Source: an uncultured Oscillospiraceae bacterium
Lineage (GTDB): Bacteria; Bacillota; Clostridia; Oscillospirales; Oscillospiraceae
Reading direction: 5' to 3'
DNA: 40,279 nucleotides
Assembly: GCA_950097245.1 (NCBI GenBank)
Contig: CATNCS010000016.1
Coordinates: forward strand, 1-40,279
The notes beneath the pieces were generated by a model. It searched no databases. It was not told the DNA's origin and saw nothing but the letters and a program-made list of their open reading frames with translations. Shown one piece after another: positions 18,218 to 25,636 of the stretch (positions are counted from its first letter, which is position 1; the number at the start of each line of letters is the position of its first letter). The position numbers and the translations under genes were made by a program.

Positions 18218-19351
18218 TCAGCCGCCCAACCTGGCGGCAAAATCGGCCAGAGCCTCAGAAATCTTGATCTGCTGGGGACACACCGCCTCACAGCTGCGGC
18301 AGCCCACACAGGCGGAGGGCCGTTTTTCAGCGGGCAGCTGGGCAATGCGCATGGGGGCGATAAAGCCGCCGCCGGTGAAGGAGTGTTCATTGTACAGCTC
18401 CAGCAGCATGGGGATGTCCAGCCCCTGGGGGCAGTGAGTGGTGCAGTACCGGCAGGCGGTGCAGGGGACGGAAGTGCGGCCCGTCATGCTGTCGGCAACG
18501 GCCAGCAGGGTCCTCCGCTCCTCCTCAGACAGGGGCTTTTCCTCCGAGAAGGTATTCAGGTTGCCCTCCACCTGGTCCATAGTGGACATGCCGGACAGGA
18601 CCATGGTCACCGTAGGCACGGATTGGACAAACCGGAAGGCCCAGGCGGGGATATTTTCGTTGGGACGCAGCTCTTGAAGCTTGGCGGCGTACTCATCGGA
18701 CAGCTTTGCCAGCTTGCCGCCCCGGAGGGGCTCCATCACCCACACGGGGATGTTCCACTCGTTCAGCAGCTCCACCTTGCCCCTGGCATCCTGAAAACCC
18801 CAGTCCAGCCAGTTGAGCTGAATCTGACAGAACTCCATGTCCCTGCCGTAGGCCTCCAGAAAACGCCGCATGGTGTCCAGATTGCCGTGGGCGGAGAAGC
18901 CCAGGTGGCGTATCTGTCCCGCCTTTTTCCGGGCCATGAGGGAGTCATAGATGTGGTTTTTGGGGTCTAAGTAGGCGTCGATGTTCATCTCGCATACGTT
19001 GTGGAAGAGATAGAAGTCGAAGTAGTCCACCTGGAGTTTCTCCAGCTGCATGTCGAAAATTTCCTCCACCTTATTCATATTGGACAGGTCGTAGCCGGGG
19101 AATTTTGTAGCCAGAAAGAAGCTGTCCCGGGGGTATGCCTTCAAAATCCGGCCCATCACCAGCTCGGAGTTGCCGCCGTGGTAGCCCCAGGCGGTATCGT
19201 AGTAGTTGACGCCTCCCTCCATGGCCCGGGCGATGAGCCGGGCGGCCTCCGTCTCGTCGACGTTGGAGTCGTTGCCGTCCACTGTGGGCAGGCGCATGCA
19301 GCCAAAGCCCAGGGCGGAGAGCCGCACATCCTGAAACTGCTTGTAAATCAT
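18218..19351 (-). CDS. Aldo/keto reductase with C-terminal 4Fe-4S ferredoxin domain
   Basis: 377 residues. An NADPH-type TIM-barrel reductase (about 1-280) retains the catalytic tetrad: Asp and Tyr in NYYDTAWGYHGG, Lys in FLATKFPGY, His in DFYLFHNV. The C-terminal part (about 290-377) carries two cysteine clusters, CTACRYCTTHCPQG and CVGCRSCEAVCPQ, typical of two 4Fe-4S clusters. This architecture is common in anaerobes and suggests electron transfer with ferredoxin or a flavin partner. The substrate is unknown. It is divergently transcribed from a MerR gene through a MerR-type promoter, so expression is probably switched on by that regulator. Confidence 0.92.
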   Translation of the reverse strand: MIYKQFQDVRLSALGFGCMRLPTVDGNDSNVDETEAARLIARAMEGGVNYYDTAWGYHGGNSELVMGRILKAYPRDSFFLATKFPGYDLSNMNKVEEIFDMQLEKLQVDYFDFYLFHNVCEMNIDAYLDPKNHIYDSLMARKKAGQIRHLGFSAHGNLDTMRRFLEAYGRDMEFCQIQLNWLDWGFQDARGKVELLNEWNIPVWVMEPLRGGKLAKLSDEYAAKLQELRPNENIPAWAFRFVQSVPTVTMVLSGMSTMDQVEGNLNTFSEEKPLSEEERRTLLAVADSMTGRTSVPCTACRYCTTHCPQGLDIPMLLELYNEHSFTGGGFIAPMRIAQLPAEKRPSACVGCRSCEAVCPQQIKISEALADFAARLGG

Positions 19352-19367
19352 AAAATCTTCCTTTCCA

Positions 19368-19396
19368 TTGACGGGTGAGATGAAGAGCGCTATAAT
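19368..19396 (+). promoter_or_regulatory. merR-side promoter
   Basis: TTGACG at 19368-19373, a 17-bp spacer and TATAAT at 19391-19396. It faces the MerR gene 70 bp downstream and lies just outside the reductase promoter, so the two transcription units overlap head to head. Confidence 0.6.
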
Positions 19397-19416
19397 AGCC
19401 CTGTAAGTATGGAATG

Positions 19417-19447
19417 ATTATACAACTTGAAGTCAACTTTAAGTCAA
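19417..19447 (-). promoter_or_regulatory. MerR-type 19-bp-spacer promoter/operator of the aldo/keto reductase
   Basis: On the minus strand TTGACT (19447-19442) and TATAAT (19422-19417) are separated by 19 bp, the elongated spacing that MerR regulators correct by untwisting DNA. The spacer region holds two 11-bp tandem units on the plus strand (AACTTGAAGTC and AACTTTAAGTC), each centred on a CTTNAAG dyad, giving an overall imperfect palindrome. The activator is presumably the adjacent MerR protein. Confidence 0.8.
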
Positions 19448-19466
19448 GCCTTTTGGGGGAGATTTT

Positions 19467-19913
19467 ATGTTTTATACCATTGGCGAGATGGCCCAGAAGC
19501 TGAATGTGGCCCCGTCCACCCTGCGGTACTACGACAAGGAGGGGCTGCTGCCCTTTGTGGAGCGGTCCAGCGGGGGCATCCGCATGTTTAAGGACGAGGA
19601 TATGGAGTGGCTGCGGCTGCTGGGCTGCCTGAAAAAGGCTGGAATGCCGCTGAAGGAGATCCGCAGCTTCCTGGACTGGTCCCGCCAGGGGGACGCCACC
19701 ATCAGCCATCGGCTGGAGCTGCTGGAAAAGCAGCGCCAGTCGGTGCTGGAGCAGCAGAAGCAGCTGGAGGATACCCTCCTCATGCTGGACTACAAGCGCT
19801 GGTACTACCAGACCGCCCAGGAGGCGGGCACCTGCGCTGTCCATGACAGCCTCACTCCGGAGCAGGTCCCGGAGCAGTTCCGGGCACTGACGGCGGAGTG
19901 GGAGAAGGGATGA
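19467..19913 (+). CDS. MerR family transcriptional regulator
   Basis: 148 residues. N-terminal MerR winged helix: YTIGEMAQKLNVAPSTLRYYDKEGLLPFVERSSGGIRMFKDEDMEWLRLLGCLKKAGMPL is textbook. A long dimerisation helix (about 80-120; MSHRLELLEKQRQSVLEQQKQLEDTL-like) and a short C-terminal tail follow. There is no cysteine cluster for metals or redox centres, so an organic ligand or stress signal is likelier, as in the AdhR/YyaN type. It starts at the ATG at 19467 after GGGGGA. It is divergent to the aldo/keto reductase, whose promoter has the 19-bp spacer this family acts on, and is followed directly by the DUF6194 gene. Confidence 0.93.
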   Translation: MFYTIGEMAQKLNVAPSTLRYYDKEGLLPFVERSSGGIRMFKDEDMEWLRLLGCLKKAGMPLKEIRSFLDWSRQGDATISHRLELLEKQRQSVLEQQKQLEDTLLMLDYKRWYYQTAQEAGTCAVHDSLTPEQVPEQFRALTAEWEKG

Positions 19914-19915
19914 CG

Positions 19916-20377
19916 ATGGAACCAAAACAAATTCTGGACTGGTGTCTGGCTGATCTGGAGGGCACTGTTCTGGTGAACAGCTGGGGAGAGACAGGCGTCT
20001 TTTATAACCCGGGAAAGGTTTTGAAACGGGGCGTCTATGTCCTCACGGTCAAGGAGAAGGACGGGGACAACGACCGGGCGTCCCAGTTGGACCGCCCTGG
20101 TGTGTACCGGGTGAACCTGGGACCGAGAAAGCAAACTTATGTCAACCTGTTTGGCCCGGCTCCCAAGCGTCCGCCGAAAGGCGGCGCAGTGGAGGGGGAT
20201 ATGGACTTTACCCAGACGGATACCCTGCTGCCTCATCCGGTTTACGCCTGGATGGGCTGGGTGTGCGTTCTGAACCCTTCTGTACAAACCTTTGAAAGCA
20301 TGAAACCTCTCATTCTGGAGAGTTATATGTTTGCAAAAGAAAAATTTGAGAAACGAGTGAAAAAAACAGGAGTTTGA
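19916..20377 (+). CDS. DUF6194 family protein
   Basis: 153 residues, soluble. Recognisable DUF6194 features: QILDWCLADLEGTVLVNSWGETGVFYNPG at the N terminus, SQLDRPGVYRVNLGPRKQTYVNLFG in the middle, and the strongly conserved LLPHPVYAWMGWVCVLNPS (about residues 103-121). Function unknown; the fold is often annotated near MmcQ/YjbR-like DNA-binding proteins, which I cannot confirm from sequence. The start at 19916 is chosen because GGAGAAGGG lies 7-8 bases upstream; an ATG at 19910 is too close to it. The gene is 2 bp after merR and 2 bp before mutS2, so it is within a run of coupled genes. Confidence 0.75.
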   Translation: MEPKQILDWCLADLEGTVLVNSWGETGVFYNPGKVLKRGVYVLTVKEKDGDNDRASQLDRPGVYRVNLGPRKQTYVNLFGPAPKRPPKGGAVEGDMDFTQTDTLLPHPVYAWMGWVCVLNPSVQTFESMKPLILESYMFAKEKFEKRVKKTGV

Positions 20378-20379
20378 AT

Positions 20380-22746
20380 ATGAGCGACTTATTTGAAAAA
20401 TCCATGGCCACTCTGGAGCTGCCCCGTGTGCTGGAGCTGCTGTCCGGGTGCGCCGTCACTGACGAGGGCCGGGAGCGGGCCCGGGCGCTGCGTCCCATGG
20501 ACGATATAGACGACGTAAAACGGGCCCAGGCGGAGACCACCGCGGCGGTAAAGCTGCTGGTCCTCCGGGGGACCCCCGGCTTCGCGGGAATCAAGCCGGT
20601 GGCCGCCAGCCTCCAGCGGGCGGACATGGGGGGCAGCCTGAACACCCGGGAGCTGCTGGAGATCGCCGCCGTTCTGAGAGCGGCCCGGACCGCCTCCGAC
20701 TACGGGGCGGGGGAGGAGAAGACCCCCATATCCCACCTGTTTCGCGCCCTCACCACCAACCGCTTTCTGGAGGACACCATCACCAACTCCATTGTGGGGG
20801 AGGACGAGCTGGCCGACTCCGCCAGTCCGGAGCTGGCCTCCATCCGCCGGCACATGCGGGCCACCGAGTCCAAGGTGCGGGACATTCTGCAAAAGCTGAT
20901 CTCCTCCAACCAGTCCAAATATTTGCAGGAGTCCATCATCACCATCCGCTCCGACCGGTATGTGGTGCCGGTGAAGTCGGAGCACAAAAACGCCATCCCC
21001 GGCCTGGTCCACGATGTGTCCTCCTCGGGGTCCACCTTCTTTATCGAGCCTATGGGGGTGGTGAAGGCTAACAACGAGCTGCGGGAGCTTCTGGCCAAGG
21101 AGAAGAAGGAGATCGACCGCATTCTGGCTGAGCTGTCCGCCCAGTGCGCCGCCCACAAGGAGGACATCGCCGAGGACTACCAGCTGCTCATCTGGCTGGA
21201 CGCCATCTTCGCCCGGGCCAAGCTGTCGTTGAAGCTGGAGTGTACCGAGCCGAAACTGTCTGACAAGTACCTCCACCTCCGGGGGGCGCGGCACCCCCTG
21301 CTGGACCAGAAAAAGGCTGTCGCCAACGACCTGGAGCTGGGGGAGCGGTTCGACACCCTGGTCATCACCGGGCCCAACACCGGCGGCAAGACAGTCACCC
21401 TGAAAACCCTGGGGCTTATCACCCTCATGGCCCAGTGCGGGCTGCACATCCCGGCCCGGGACGACTCCACCGTTCGGGTGTTCTCCCGTGTGCTGGCCGA
21501 CATCGGCGACGAGCAGTCCATCGCCCAGTCCCTGTCCACCTTCTCCTCCCACATGACCAACATTGTGGGCATCCTGGGGGAGGCGGACGACAATACCCTC
21601 ATCCTCTTCGACGAGCTGGGGGCGGGCACCGACCCGGTGGAGGGGGCGGCGCTGGCCGCTGCTATTATTGAGAGCGCCCGGGGCATCGGCGCCCAGGTGG
21701 CCGCTACCACCCATTACGCTGAGCTGAAAGTCTATGCCATGACCACCCCCGGGGTGGAAAACGCCTCCTGTGAGTTCAACGTGGAGACCCTGGCCCCCAC
21801 CTACCGGCTGGTGCTGGGCATCCCCGGCAAGTCCAACGCCTTTGCCATCTCCCGGCGGCTGGGCCTGCCCGAGTATATTATCGAAAAGGCCGCCGCCCGG
21901 CTGGACGCGGAGAACGTCCGGTTTGAGGACGTGCTCACCCGTCTGGACCAGCAGCGGCAGGAGATGGAGAAGGAGCGGGCGGAGGCCCGGCGGCTCAAGC
22001 TGGACATGGAGCAGAGTGCGGAGAAGGCCCGGGAGTACCGGGAGAAGCTGGAGGCGGAGCGGGCCAAGGTGGTGGAAAAGGCCAACGCCGAGGCCAGGGC
22101 CATTATCGAGGAGGCCCGCACCGCCAGCGACCTGGCGATTTCCGAGCTGAAGGAGCTGAAAAAGCGCCAGGACCTGGACTGGCAGCAGGTGAACGACGGC
22201 CGGGCCGAGGCCCGGCGGCTGCTCAACGAGGCGGAGCGGAACATCGGCGGCTCCGCCCCGGAGGTGGAGGCCCCGCCCCCCACCCGTCCGGCGGTGAAGG
22301 GGGACACGGTGGAGCTGCTGTCCATGGGGACAAGGGCCACCGTGCTGTCCGTCAACAAGGACGGCACCCTCCAGCTCCAGGCGGGTATCTTGAAGGTCTC
22401 CGCCAAACAGGAGGAGGTCCGGGTGGTGGAGGGGGAGACCCAGTCCCAGAAGGAGACCCGGAAAATCATCGCCCGGGCGGAGCACACCCTGCGCACCGCC
22501 GCCGTCCCCTCTCAGGTGGACCTGCGGGGCATGATGACCGACGAGGCCCTCATCGTTCTGGAACGGTTTTTGGACACCGCCATGATGGGCAAGCTGGAGA
22601 CCGTCACCATCGTCCACGGCAAGGGCACCGGCGCGGTGCGCTCCGCTGTGCGGACCTATCTGAAGCGCAGCCGCTACGTGAAGTCCTTCCGCCCCGGGCG
22701 CTACGGCGAGGGGGAGGACGGGGTCACTGTGGCGGAGCTGAAATAA
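20380..22746 (+). CDS. mutS2: Endonuclease MutS2 / ribosome-rescue ATPase
   Basis: 788 residues, normal for MutS2. Core/clamp region 1-300, then the ABC-type ATPase with Walker A GPNTGGKT (331-338) and Walker B/signature ILFDELGAGTDPVEGAAL. A long coiled coil (about 510-640), a KOW-like segment and a C-terminal Smr nuclease domain follow; the last carries VDLRGMMTDEAL and the catalytic-type HGKGTG. MutS2 lacks the mismatch-recognition domain. In Firmicutes it suppresses recombination and splits collided ribosomes. The start at 20380 has ACAGGAG upstream; the open frame begins six bases earlier without support. Confidence 0.95.
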   Translation: MSDLFEKSMATLELPRVLELLSGCAVTDEGRERARALRPMDDIDDVKRAQAETTAAVKLLVLRGTPGFAGIKPVAASLQRADMGGSLNTRELLEIAAVLRAARTASDYGAGEEKTPISHLFRALTTNRFLEDTITNSIVGEDELADSASPELASIRRHMRATESKVRDILQKLISSNQSKYLQESIITIRSDRYVVPVKSEHKNAIPGLVHDVSSSGSTFFIEPMGVVKANNELRELLAKEKKEIDRILAELSAQCAAHKEDIAEDYQLLIWLDAIFARAKLSLKLECTEPKLSDKYLHLRGARHPLLDQKKAVANDLELGERFDTLVITGPNTGGKTVTLKTLGLITLMAQCGLHIPARDDSTVRVFSRVLADIGDEQSIAQSLSTFSSHMTNIVGILGEADDNTLILFDELGAGTDPVEGAALAAAIIESARGIGAQVAATTHYAELKVYAMTTPGVENASCEFNVETLAPTYRLVLGIPGKSNAFAISRRLGLPEYIIEKAAARLDAENVRFEDVLTRLDQQRQEMEKERAEARRLKLDMEQSAEKAREYREKLEAERAKVVEKANAEARAIIEEARTASDLAISELKELKKRQDLDWQQVNDGRAEARRLLNEAERNIGGSAPEVEAPPPTRPAVKGDTVELLSMGTRATVLSVNKDGTLQLQAGILKVSAKQEEVRVVEGETQSQKETRKIIARAEHTLRTAAVPSQVDLRGMMTDEALIVLERFLDTAMMGKLETVTIVHGKGTGAVRSAVRTYLKRSRYVKSFRPGRYGEGEDGVTVAELK

Positions 22747-22826
22747 AATTGTTGGAAAGATTCTGTTATTTCTGCCCGGGTTTTGGTCGATATTGTTATA
22801 TCAGATTTATTTGAGGGGGGAGCGCT

Positions 22827-23588
22827 ATGAGCGGTATGGGGATATCAGGGGTTGGCGGAAGCACCTACTATCAGAGTCCGGCTGTCCCTCAGCAGTCAGT
22901 CCCCGCCCAGCAGGAGCAGGAGAGCCTGGCTGAGGCCCTGAAGAGGGAGCAGGACGGCCAGCCCGATCTGGCAGAGATGATGAAGGAGGCCCAGGAGAAG
23001 GCCGCAGAGGTGGCGAAGCAGCGGGACGACCTGCTGAAAAAGACCAAAAGCAGCCGCCGCTACGGCGACGCCGCCATAATAGCCTACTCCAAGCTGGCCC
23101 GGGCCAGAAGCCTGGGGGACGTGGACGCCGCATCGGGCTACGCCCGGCGGCAGATCGCCCAGCTCCGGGCCGCCAAGGGCAGCGACAGCGACAACGCCGA
23201 CCGCATTCAGGCGGCCATCAACCAGCTGCAGAAGGCGGTGAATCGGGCGGGACGGAAGAAGCGGGAAATTTCTCAGGAGAAGCTCACCGCCAGGCGCCAG
23301 GCCAAGCTGGAGAAGGAGAAGCGCACCCGGGAGGCCAAGCGCCTGCGCCAGCAGCTGAAAAATAAACAGACCATGCGGATGATCCGGGAGTCCGGCTACC
23401 TGCGGGAGGCGGACATCGACAACCAGATGCAGGACCACATCGCCGCCACAAAGCAGGAGATGCGCCAGCAGATGGAGCAGCTGACGGAGAGCACCCAGTC
23501 CGCCGTGGACGCCGCCGTCCAGCAGTATGCCGCCGCCGCGGCCAGCACAGAGCCCGCTCCCGCCCCGGAAATCAGCGTGGAGGCGTGA
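22827..23588 (+). CDS. Unrecognised coiled-coil protein
   Basis: 253 residues; I recognise no family. The N terminus is Gly/Ser/Gln-rich and low-complexity (about 1-35). The rest is almost entirely charged helix: 35-75 acidic/basic mixed, 130-200 strongly basic (KKREISQEKLTARRQAKLEKE, then KRLRQQLKNKQ), and 205-240 a Gln/Met-rich helix. The tail is Ala/Pro. No signal peptide, membrane segment or cysteine. A GAGGGGGG ribosome binding site precedes the ATG. Its stop overlaps the GTG start of the leucine-rich-repeat fragment. It could be a structural or nucleic-acid-associated protein; this is inference from composition only. Confidence 0.75.
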   Translation: MSGMGISGVGGSTYYQSPAVPQQSVPAQQEQESLAEALKREQDGQPDLAEMMKEAQEKAAEVAKQRDDLLKKTKSSRRYGDAAIIAYSKLARARSLGDVDAASGYARRQIAQLRAAKGSDSDNADRIQAAINQLQKAVNRAGRKKREISQEKLTARRQAKLEKEKRTREAKRLRQQLKNKQTMRMIRESGYLREADIDNQMQDHIAATKQEMRQQMEQLTESTQSAVDAAVQQYAAAAASTEPAPAPEISVEA

Positions 23589-24019
23589 CCCTATCAAAAA
23601 ATCTTACTGTAATTCCTGAAGAAACGTTTCGGGGCTGTGCCAGCCTGACCAGCATCCAGATTCCCGAGAGCGTGACCAGAATCGAAGATGATGCGTTTAG
23701 AGAAAGCGGGCTGACTTCAATTACCATCCCCGATGGAGTGACTTCCATAGAAGAATGTCCGTTTGTTGATTGTCCTATCACCCAGCTCACCATCCCCGCC
23801 AGCGTGACGGACTTGTGGGACAATTCGCTGTTTACCGGTGGGCCTCTGACAGACGTGACCTTCCTGGGGGATACAGACATGGACCATGTGAAGAACTGGG
23901 TTGGGTCTTTCCTGGGCCGGTCTGTGACCATCCACGCCCCCGCCGGGTCGGTGATTGAGGGTTATGTCAACCGCCAGATTTCCCAAGGCGCGAAATGCAC
24001 CTTCGCCCCCATCAGCTGA
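23585..24019 (+). CDS. Leucine-rich-repeat (BspA/LRR_5) fragment
   Basis: 144 residues from a GTG that overlaps the previous stop. It is made of BspA-type repeats: VIPEETFRGCASLTSIQIPESVTRIEDDAFRESGLTSITIP, then further SVT-type units. It ends with the usual terminal cap VTIHAPAGSVIEGYVN. Full-length BspA proteins are secreted and hundreds of residues long with a signal peptide; this has only about four repeats and no export signal. It is most likely the 3' remnant of a larger gene, or a short cytosolic LRR protein translated by coupling. A terminator follows immediately. Composition is lower in GC than its neighbours, which suggests acquisition. Confidence 0.6.
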   Translation: MTLSKNLTVIPEETFRGCASLTSIQIPESVTRIEDDAFRESGLTSITIPDGVTSIEECPFVDCPITQLTIPASVTDLWDNSLFTGGPLTDVTFLGDTDMDHVKNWVGSFLGRSVTIHAPAGSVIEGYVNRQISQGAKCTFAPIS

Positions 24020-24025
24020 ACAGAC

Positions 24026-24059
24026 AAAAACCGCCGTCCCGAAATGGGACGGCGGTTTT
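24026..24059. terminator. Bidirectional terminator between the LRR fragment and rnpB
   Basis: Perfect 10-bp stem CCGCCGTCCC (24031-24040)/GGGACGGCGG (24046-24055) with loop GAAAT, flanked by AAAAA on the left and TTTT on the right. It serves both the plus-strand gene and the minus-strand rnpB. Confidence 0.9.
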
Positions 24060-24063
24060 CTGG

Positions 24064-24415
24064 TGCAGTAAGCCTGTAAGCCGGGTTCTGTCTTTTAAGA
24101 CAGCCATCTATCTCGACGCGCCATTGCTGACGCGCTCAAGCCGCCTCCCCGGGACGGCCGGGCCGGCCTGTGTGTCCCTCCACGGCGTTGCTCCGGATAG
24201 AGTTTACAGCGATGGGCGCTTCCACGCCATCGGGTGAGCTTTTACCTCGCCTTTCCACCTGTGCCCGTCTGAGATTAGGCGGGCAGTCTATTTCTGTTGC
24301 ACTTTTCCTGGGGTCGCCCCCGGCGGGTGTTACCCGTTATCCTTGCCCTGCGGAGCCCGGACTTTCCTCACAGGCGGGCCTTTCGCCCCGCCCGCGCGGC
24401 TGTCCAGCTTACTGC
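24064..24415 (-). ncRNA. rnpB: RNase P RNA, bacterial class A
   Basis: About 352 nt. On the minus strand the 5' end GCAGTAAGC (24415-24407) pairs with GCTTACTGC at the 3' end (24072-24064) to form helix P1. The universal core GAGGAAAGTCCGGGCT, the P4-proximal GGGCAAGGATAACGGG-type stretch and the 3' core ACAGAACCCGGCTTA are all present. It cuts 5' leaders from pre-tRNA with the RnpA protein. Any small ORFs inside are spurious. Ends are set by P1 and by the promoter at 24422-24450. Confidence 0.95.
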
Positions 24416-24421
24416 CTGACT

Positions 24422-24450
24422 ATTTTACCGGAAAATGGGGCAGATGTCAA
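24422..24450 (-). promoter_or_regulatory. rnpB promoter
   Basis: Minus strand TTGACA (24450-24445), a 17-bp spacer and TAAAAT (24427-24422). The predicted start, about 7 bases on, falls at the first base of P1. Confidence 0.85.
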
Positions 24451-24477
24451 ATGTCCGGAAAAAATTTCTTCTCCGGG

Positions 24478-24506
24478 TTGAGTATTATCCGGGAATGTGT
24501 TAGAAT
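24478..24506 (+). promoter_or_regulatory. ddl-murF operon promoter
   Basis: TTGAGT at 24478-24483, a 17-bp spacer and TAGAAT at 24501-24506, about 80 bp before ddl and back to back with the rnpB promoter. Confidence 0.65.
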
Positions 24507-24586
24507 ATCTTATTAATGATAAAATGTGGTTGTTATGCCCATGGTGAGGGAAGCCGGCTTCCCATATTCTGAAATGAGGTATTAGA

Positions 24587-25636
24587 ATGAAAGTTTTAGT
24601 TTTAGCGGGCGGCCTGAGCCCGGAGCGCAACGTCTCTCTGTCCTCCGGGGCCATGGTGTGCGAGGCGCTGCGGAAACAGGGCCACCAGGCGGCGCTGATG
24701 GACCTGTACTTCGGCCTGGACGGGGCGCTCAACGGGGAGAACCTGTATGTAGCCCCCATCCCGGAGTCCTTTAAGCGGGTGGCCCGGGAGGCCCCTGACC
24801 TGGAGCAGGTAAAGGTGAAGCGGGGCGGAAATGACCCCTCCGCCATCGGCCCTGGGGTGCTTGAGACCTGCGCCCGGGCGGACATAGTCTTTTTGGCTCT
24901 CCACGGCGCCTGCGGCGAGGACGGCCGAATCCAGGCCGCCCTGGACCTGCTGGGGGTGCCCTACACCGGCGCGGGCTATCTGGGCTCCGCCATCGCCATG
25001 GACAAGGACCTGACCAAGCGGCTGGTGTCCCACATGGTAAAGACGCCCCGGTGGGAGACGGTCACTGTCACGGAAGAGAATATCCAGGAGATCCTCCAGC
25101 GGACCCGGCTCCCGGCGGTGGTGAAGCCCATTGCCAGCGGCTCCTCCATCGGAGTGTACATCGCCAGGACCCGCACGGAGCTGGAGAATGCCCTAGCCGA
25201 GAGCGTCAAGCTGGGGGGGCGTACGGTTATTGAGGAGTACATCAGGGGCCGGGAGATCCAGGTGGCGGTGCTGGGGGACCGGGCTCTGCCCTCCATTGAG
25301 ATTATCCCCAAGGAGGGGTTTTACAACTACGCCAACAAATACCAGCCGGGGGCGGCCAACGAGGTGTGCCCCTCCCGTATCCCCAGGGAGTGGGAGAGGG
25401 CCATCGGAGACGCGGCTCTGACCGTCTTCCGGGCCATTGGCCTGTCGGTCTACGCCCGGGCCGACTTTATTGTCACCCCGGAGGGAACCCCTTACTTTCT
25501 GGAAATCAACACCCTGCCCGGCATGACGCCCACCAGCCTGGTACCCCAGGAGGCGGCGGCGGCGGGGCTGGACTACGGCAAGCTCTGTGAGGCTATCATC
25601 CAAAAATCCCTGGAGGCCCGGAAGGAAGGACTGTAA
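24587..25636 (+). CDS. ddl: D-alanine--D-alanine ligase
   Basis: 349 residues, ATP-grasp. The N-terminal motif GGLSPERNVSLSSG holds the conserved Glu of Ddl. LALHGACGEDGRIQAALDLLGVPYTGAG, AMDKDLTKRLV, VVKPIASGSSIG and the C-terminal metal-binding FLEINTLPGMTPTSLVPQ complete the family set. It makes the D-Ala-D-Ala dipeptide of peptidoglycan. The omega-loop reads YNYANKYQPG, with the Lys-Tyr pair of D-Ala-D-Ala enzymes rather than the Lys/His of D-lactate-adding, vancomycin-resistance ligases. The stop codon touches the murF ATG directly (TAAATG), so the product's producer and user are coupled. Confidence 0.95.
   Translation: MKVLVLAGGLSPERNVSLSSGAMVCEALRKQGHQAALMDLYFGLDGALNGENLYVAPIPESFKRVAREAPDLEQVKVKRGGNDPSAIGPGVLETCARADIVFLALHGACGEDGRIQAALDLLGVPYTGAGYLGSAIAMDKDLTKRLVSHMVKTPRWETVTVTEENIQEILQRTRLPAVVKPIASGSSIGVYIARTRTELENALAESVKLGGRTVIEEYIRGREIQVAVLGDRALPSIEIIPKEGFYNYANKYQPGAANEVCPSRIPREWERAIGDAALTVFRAIGLSVYARADFIVTPEGTPYFLEINTLPGMTPTSLVPQEAAAAGLDYGKLCEAIIQKSLEARKEGL

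Noticed and set aside
20389-22617. 742-codon open frame antisense to mutS2
   Set aside because: Same antisense artefact; low-complexity translation and no ribosome binding site.
24062-24420. Coding frames through 24.0-24.5 kb
   Set aside because: The stretch is RNase P RNA on the minus strand, with a matched P1 helix, promoter and terminator.
24587-25636. Vancomycin-resistance type D-Ala-D-Lac ligase
   Set aside because: The omega-loop has the Lys-Tyr pair of D-Ala-D-Ala ligases, and no vanH or vanX is adjacent.
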